NCBI GenBank assembly: GCA_008692225.1
Contig: VICG01000004.1
Span: 744,501 to 808,500, forward strand
Length of the DNA: 64,000 bases
Reading direction: 5' to 3'
Source of the DNA: Monilinia fructicola
Lineage: Eukaryota; Ascomycota; Leotiomycetes; Helotiales; Sclerotiniaceae
The translations under genes and the position numbers were made by a program. The notes below the pieces were generated by a model that was not told where the DNA came from, did not search any database, and saw only the letters and a list, made by a program, of their open reading frames with translations. Numbering within the stretch: position 1 is the stretch's first letter; every line of letters begins with the position of its first letter. Below, piece after piece: positions 63,533 through 64,000 of the stretch.

Positions 63533-64000
63533 GCCGGCCTCTGCAGGGAACGTCGTGAAGAGGGAGGGTGCAGAGGATCGTGCAGAATTGGAAAGGAAGT
63601 AAGAGGAAAGCCGAGGAAAGGAGCGTGGGTGGTGGAGGATTTGTATATTAATTAGATTTTCTTCATACCAGTTGGCTATCCAGTGGAAGACGGGACGCTC
63701 CTGCGTATCTCTTCGCCACGTCGCTCTCCTGATTGCAGCGACGCGATGAGATATGGACGCCATCCAAGACGACAGACCACATACGACAGATGACAGATGA
63801 CAAGCGAGCTGCAGGAGATATAACCCATGATGGCTACACATCTACATGCGTCTTCTTTTCCCTACCTCCCTCCCTACCTACCTACCTACCTACCTACCTA
63901 GGTACCTATTTATTTATCTATTTATCTATTTAATAATAACATATCATTCCATTCCATTCCATTCCATTCCATCACATATAATCACATATCACACAAAAGC
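63533..64000. other. 3' flank of SEC12 with simple repeats
   Basis: This contains (CCTA)n at about 63872-63900 running into an ACCTAGGT palindrome, (TATT) units near 63905-63930, and (CATTC)n at 63947-63971. No gene is seen before the window end. Confidence 0.7.
63872..63971. repeat. (CCTA)n and (CATTC)n microsatellites
   Basis: A CCTA tetramer tract and a CATTC pentamer tract separated by about 45 bases of T/A-rich DNA. Confidence 0.9.

Noticed and set aside
63872..63903. CCTA tract as a telomere or subtelomere signal
   Set aside because: Fungal telomeres are typically TTAGGG/CCCTAA; this is a CCTA microsatellite.

Overview
The window is nuclear DNA of a filamentous ascomycete (Pezizomycotina). 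The evidence is spliceosomal introns of about 40 to 150 bases with GTAAGT/GTATGT-like donors, CTAAC/CTGAC branch sites and CAG/TAG acceptors, long pyrimidine-rich leaders, many microsatellites, and gene families such as DUF5672 proteins, LaeA-like methyltransferases and CBM18 chitin deacetylases. A UDP-glucose 4,6-dehydratase of the fungal UDP-rhamnose pathway and the overall protein flavour suggest Leotiomycetes (Helotiales, perhaps Sclerotiniaceae). That placement is inference.

Layout: 2.1-4.1 kb (-) a disordered protein with a SUMO-interacting-type motif. 8.0-11.1 kb (+) a RING/ZZ/SH3 protein. 11.8-13.1 kb (+) a GNAT acetyltransferase. 15.2-22.5 kb three DUF5672 glycosyltransferase-like paralogs (-,-,+). 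27.5-29.0 kb (-) a triose-phosphate-translocator-family nucleotide-sugar transporter. 31.4-32.9 kb (+) UDP-glucose 4,6-dehydratase. 35.2-36.5 kb (+) a LaeA-like methyltransferase. 37.8-38.4 kb (+) a small Cys-containing fungal protein. 39.9-40.4 kb (-) a 5'-truncated NTM1-type N-terminal methyltransferase. 41.6-43.3 kb (-) a chitin deacetylase with three chitin-binding modules. 45.1-47.2 kb (-) an MFS transporter. 48.4-49.7 kb (+) a membrane-anchored RgpF-like putative glycosyltransferase. 49.9-51.2 kb (-) RPF1 and 51.4-53.8 kb (+) glycyl-tRNA synthetase, head to head. 53.8-57.5 kb a gene-free, simple-repeat and AT-rich block. 57.5-60.6 kb (+) a CLA4-type PAK kinase. 61.5-63.5 kb (+) SEC12.

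Two threads cross the window. First, at least seven loci concern sugars or the cell wall: the three DUF5672 proteins, the sugar-nucleotide transporter, the dehydratase, the RgpF-like protein and the chitin deacetylase. Together they could form a loose UDP-rhamnose/extracellular-glycan neighbourhood (inference). Second, many otherwise well-conserved genes, including CLA4 and SEC12, are broken by single-base indels at short mononucleotide runs, while neighbours such as GRS1, RPF1 and the dehydratase are intact. This pattern is best explained by uncorrected sequencing or assembly indels, so 'frameshifted' here should not be read as 'pseudogene' without checking.

No tRNA or rRNA gene, transposase, reverse transcriptase, CRISPR array or secondary-metabolite backbone enzyme was recognised.
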